The notes under the pieces were generated by a model. The model saw nothing but the letters and a program-made list of their open reading frames with translations. It did no database searches and had not been told where the DNA came from. The position numbers and the translations under genes were made by a program. 64,000 bases of DNA from the NCBI GenBank assembly GCA_965279075.1, contig CBDIHI010000004.1, positions 62,001 to 126,000 of the forward strand. Direction: 5' to 3'. Source of the DNA: SZAS-79 sp965279075 (GTDB taxonomy: Bacteria; Pseudomonadota; Gammaproteobacteria; Burkholderiales; SG8-39). This document shows positions 60,893 to 64,000 of the stretch, one piece after another (position 1 is the stretch's first letter; each line of letters begins with the position of its first letter).

Positions 60893-61773
60893 CCAGACTG
60901 ATCGGACCGATCGCCGCCGCGCTCGTCGTGCTCGGCATGCTCGCCAGCGCCTCGCTCTACACCGTCGACCAGCGCCAGAACGCCATGGTCTTCCAGCTGG
61001 GCGAGGTCAAGGACGTCGTGACCGCGCCCGGCCTGCACTTCAAGTGGCCGCTGATCCAGAACATCCGCTACTTCGACACGCGCATCCTCACGCTGGACGA
61101 CCCGGAACCGCTGCGCTTCATCACCTCCGAGAAGAAGCCGGTACTCGTCGACTCGTTCGTCAAGTGGCGGATCATCGACGTGAAGCAGTTCTACATCAGC
61201 GTGCAGGGCGACGAAGTGCGCGCCGCCAAGCGCCTGCAGCAGACGATTTCCGACGGCCTGCAGGCCGAGTTCGGCAAGCGCACCGTGCACGACGTGGTGT
61301 CCGGAGAGCGCGACGCGATCATGGACCTGATGCGCGAGAAGGCGGACCTCGATGCCCGCAAGATCGGGGTGCAGATCATCGACGTGCGCCTGAAGCGGGT
61401 CGACCTGCCGCAGGAAGTCAGCGACTCGGTCTACCGCAGGATGGAGGCGGAAAGGAAGCGCGTCGCCAACGAGCTCCGTTCCACCGGTTCGGCCGACGCA
61501 GAGCGGATCCGGGCCGATGCCGACAAGCAGCGCGAGGTGATCCTTGCCGAAGCCTACCGCGACGCGCAGCGCATCAAGGGCGAGGGCGACGCCAAGGCCT
61601 CCGCCACGTACGCGCAGGCTTTCCAGCAGAACCCCGAGTTCTACTCGTTCTACCGCAGCATGGAGGCCTACCGTTCGAGCTTCCGCGGCAAGAGCGACAT
61701 GATGGTGATCGACCCGAGCTCGGACTTCTTCAAGTACCTGAAAGACTCCGCCGGCAAGTCCGGCAAGAAATGA
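60889..61773 (+). CDS. hflC: HflC, FtsH-associated membrane protein
   Basis: 294 residues. N-terminal span (LIGPIAAALVVLGMLASASLY) then band 7 domain (DQRQNAMVFQLGEVKDVVTAPGLHFKWPLIQNI is the start, here from residue about 25) and helix rich in Ala/Glu/Arg, DVRLKRVDLPQEVSDSVYRRM. Partner of HflK in control of FtsH. Coupled to hflK by ATGA. Confidence 0.97.
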   Translation: MTRLIGPIAAALVVLGMLASASLYTVDQRQNAMVFQLGEVKDVVTAPGLHFKWPLIQNIRYFDTRILTLDDPEPLRFITSEKKPVLVDSFVKWRIIDVKQFYISVQGDEVRAAKRLQQTISDGLQAEFGKRTVHDVVSGERDAIMDLMREKADLDARKIGVQIIDVRLKRVDLPQEVSDSVYRRMEAERKRVANELRSTGSADAERIRADADKQREVILAEAYRDAQRIKGEGDAKASATYAQAFQQNPEFYSFYRSMEAYRSSFRGKSDMMVIDPSSDFFKYLKDSAGKSGKK

Positions 61774-61779
61774 TGGGCC

Positions 61780-61974
61780 ATGGGCACGATGGGCACCACC
61801 CTGCTGATGGCGTTCGCCCTCATGCTCGTCATCGAGGGGATGCTGCCGTTCCTCGCGCCCACGCTCTGGCGTGAGACGTTCCGCCGCATCACCGAGATGT
61901 CCGACGGCCAGATCCGCTTCTTCGGCCTCTCGTCGATGCTGTTCGGCCTGATCCTGCTTTTCGTGCTCAACTGA
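61780..61974 (+). CDS. DUF2065 family small membrane protein
   Basis: 64 residues with two spans (TLLMAFALMLVIEGMLPFLAP and FFGLSSMLFGLILLFVL), joined by RETFRRITEMSDGQIRF. This short protein lies between hflC and hisZ in many Betaproteobacteria; function unknown. It starts seven bases after the hflC stop. Confidence 0.9.
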   Translation: MGTMGTTLLMAFALMLVIEGMLPFLAPTLWRETFRRITEMSDGQIRFFGLSSMLFGLILLFVLN

Positions 61975-61991
61975 CGCGGCTTCCCGTTCCC

Positions 61992-63171
61992 ATGCGCACC
62001 TGGCTGCTGCCCGAATACATCGAGGACATCCTGCCCGCGGAGGCCGCGCGCATCGAGCGCCTGCGCCGCCGGGTGCTCGACCTGTTCGAGGCCTGGGGCT
62101 ACGAGCTGGTGATGCCGCCGCTGCTCGAGTACGTCGAGTCGCTGCTGACCGGCACCGGCCACGACCTGGACCTGCGCACCTTCAAGCTCGTCGACCAGCT
62201 TTCGGGCCGCATGATGGGCCTGCGCGCCGACATCACGCCGCAGGTCGCGCGGATCGACGCCCACCTTCTCAACCGCGCGGGCGTCACGCGCCTCGCGTAC
62301 TCGGGCAGCGTGCTGCACACGCGCCCGCAGACGCCCGCCGCCACCCGCGAGCCCCTGCAGATCGGCGCGGAAGTCTACGGCCACGAGGGAGTGGAAAGCG
62401 ACCTCGAGGTGCAGAAGCTCCTGTGCGCGGCGCTGGACTCCTGCGGCGTGCGCGGCGCGCGCCTCGACATCGGCCACGTGGCGGTGTTCCGGGCCATCGT
62501 CGGCCGCGCCAAGATAGGCCGGGACCTCGAGGCGGAGCTCTTCGAGTCGCTGCAGAAGAAGGACATCCCCGCGCTGCGCGGCCTGCTGAAATCGGCGCGC
62601 GGGCTCGACGCCTCGACGCGCGACGCGCTGCTGCTGCTGCCCCAGCTCTACGGCGGCCCCGAGGTGCTTGCGGTCGCGGCGCGCAGGCTGCCGAAGCTGC
62701 CGCAGGTGACGCAGGCGCTGGCCACGCTGAAGCGCCTCGCGCGCGCGAGCACGCTGCCGATGAGCTTCGATCTCTCCGAATTGCGTGGCTACCACTACCA
62801 TTCGGGGGTCGTGTTCGACGCCTACTGCGAGGGCGTGCCCGGGCCCGTGGCCCGCGGCGGGCGCTACGACGAAGTGGGCAAGGCGTTCGGGCGACCGCGC
62901 CCCGCCACCGGCTTCTCGATCGACCTGCGCGAACTGGCCGGCGCCGCCGCGCCGGTGAAGCCGCGCGAACGCATCCTCGCGCCCGCGCGAAGCGACGCGA
63001 AACTCGCGAAGAAAATCGCCGCGCTGCGCGGGCGCGGCGCCATCGTGGTCGAGGAGCTTCCCGGCCACGAGAAATTCCGCGACGAGCTCGGCTGCACGCG
63101 CCGGCTCGTCAAGCAGGCGGGCGCCTGGGTGATCCAGCCGCTGCCGACCCAACCACCCAAGGGCAAAGGCC

Positions 63172-63188
<17 letters not shown>
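61992..63188 (+). CDS. hisZ: ATP phosphoribosyltransferase regulatory subunit HisZ
   Basis: 398 residues, HisRS-like without tRNA-binding end. MRTWLLPEYIEDILPAEAARIERLRRR, PPLLEYVESLLTGTGHDLDL, RADITPQVARIDAHLLN, GYHYHSGVVFDAYCEG and RPATGFSIDLRELA are family blocks. It assembles with short-form HisG to make the first enzyme of histidine synthesis; hisG is not in the window. The purA start lies 17 bases inside its end. Confidence 0.96.

Positions 63189-64000
<812 letters not shown>

Overview
The window looks like a chromosomal segment of a GC-rich betaproteobacterium, most likely Burkholderiales. The right end carries a typical betaproteobacterial housekeeping block, aroC, then hfq-hflX-hflK-hflC-DUF2065-hisZ-purA. 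The rest is dominated by Bug/TctC-type periplasmic receptors (seven copies) and genes for degrading aromatic and organic acids. Gene density is high, and many neighbours overlap by four bases (ATGA, GTGA, TTGA), which points to translationally coupled operons.

Left part (1-12 kb): a truncated luciferase-like monooxygenase; an SrkA-type kinase with an apparent frameshift; a minus-strand group of an NAD-dependent dehydrogenase, a two-subunit Rieske oxygenase and a Bug receptor; then a plus-strand group with a TAXI-like binding protein, an orphan MlaF-like ATPase, a RidA protein, a 3-hydroxyanthranilate-dioxygenase-like cupin, an ACMSD-like amidohydrolase and an MFS transporter. A secreted MsrB sits between them on the minus strand.

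12.2-20.9 kb: one long minus-strand operon. In order of transcription it holds a TcuA-like flavoprotein dehydrogenase, a class II aldolase, a 2-hydroxyacid dehydrogenase, an MmgE/PrpD protein, an NDP-forming acyl-CoA synthetase, an acyl-CoA dehydrogenase, a 20-codon ORF and a transglutaminase-like protein. It reads like a pathway for a polycarboxylic or hydroxy acid that I cannot name.

21-26.3 kb: a visibly AT-rich island with different codon use. It carries two overlapping genes: a Ser/Thr kinase fused to an SF1 helicase, and a phospholipase-D-fold protein. This matches the architecture of the antiphage system Mokosh type I. A 43-codon ORF overlaps the first gene by ATGA and is not part of the described system. 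The sharp change in composition on both sides points to horizontal acquisition.

26.3-48.7 kb: a LysR regulator divergent from doxX-gst-ygiD; an SDR and more Bug receptors (two with apparent frameshifts); pldA; an HCCA-isomerase-like protein, an AMP-forming acyl-CoA ligase, a secreted MsrA, an amidase, a GNAT protein, a thioesterase and a second 2-hydroxyacid dehydrogenase; P450 divergent from HPPD; then LigJ, a dihydroxyphthalate-decarboxylase-like protein and a VOC protein. Together these suggest ring hydroxylation, ring cleavage and uptake of aromatic acids.

48.9-58.1 kb: an EEP-family phosphodiesterase, a second Rieske oxygenase, a DUF1989 protein, a GT1 glycosyltransferase, a D-aminoacylase, a CBS protein, a Tat-exported amidohydrolase, a small lipoprotein and aroC. 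Only one dedicated transcription factor (LysR) is visible in the whole window. Three genes carry apparent single frameshifts, which may be biological or may reflect residual sequencing error.
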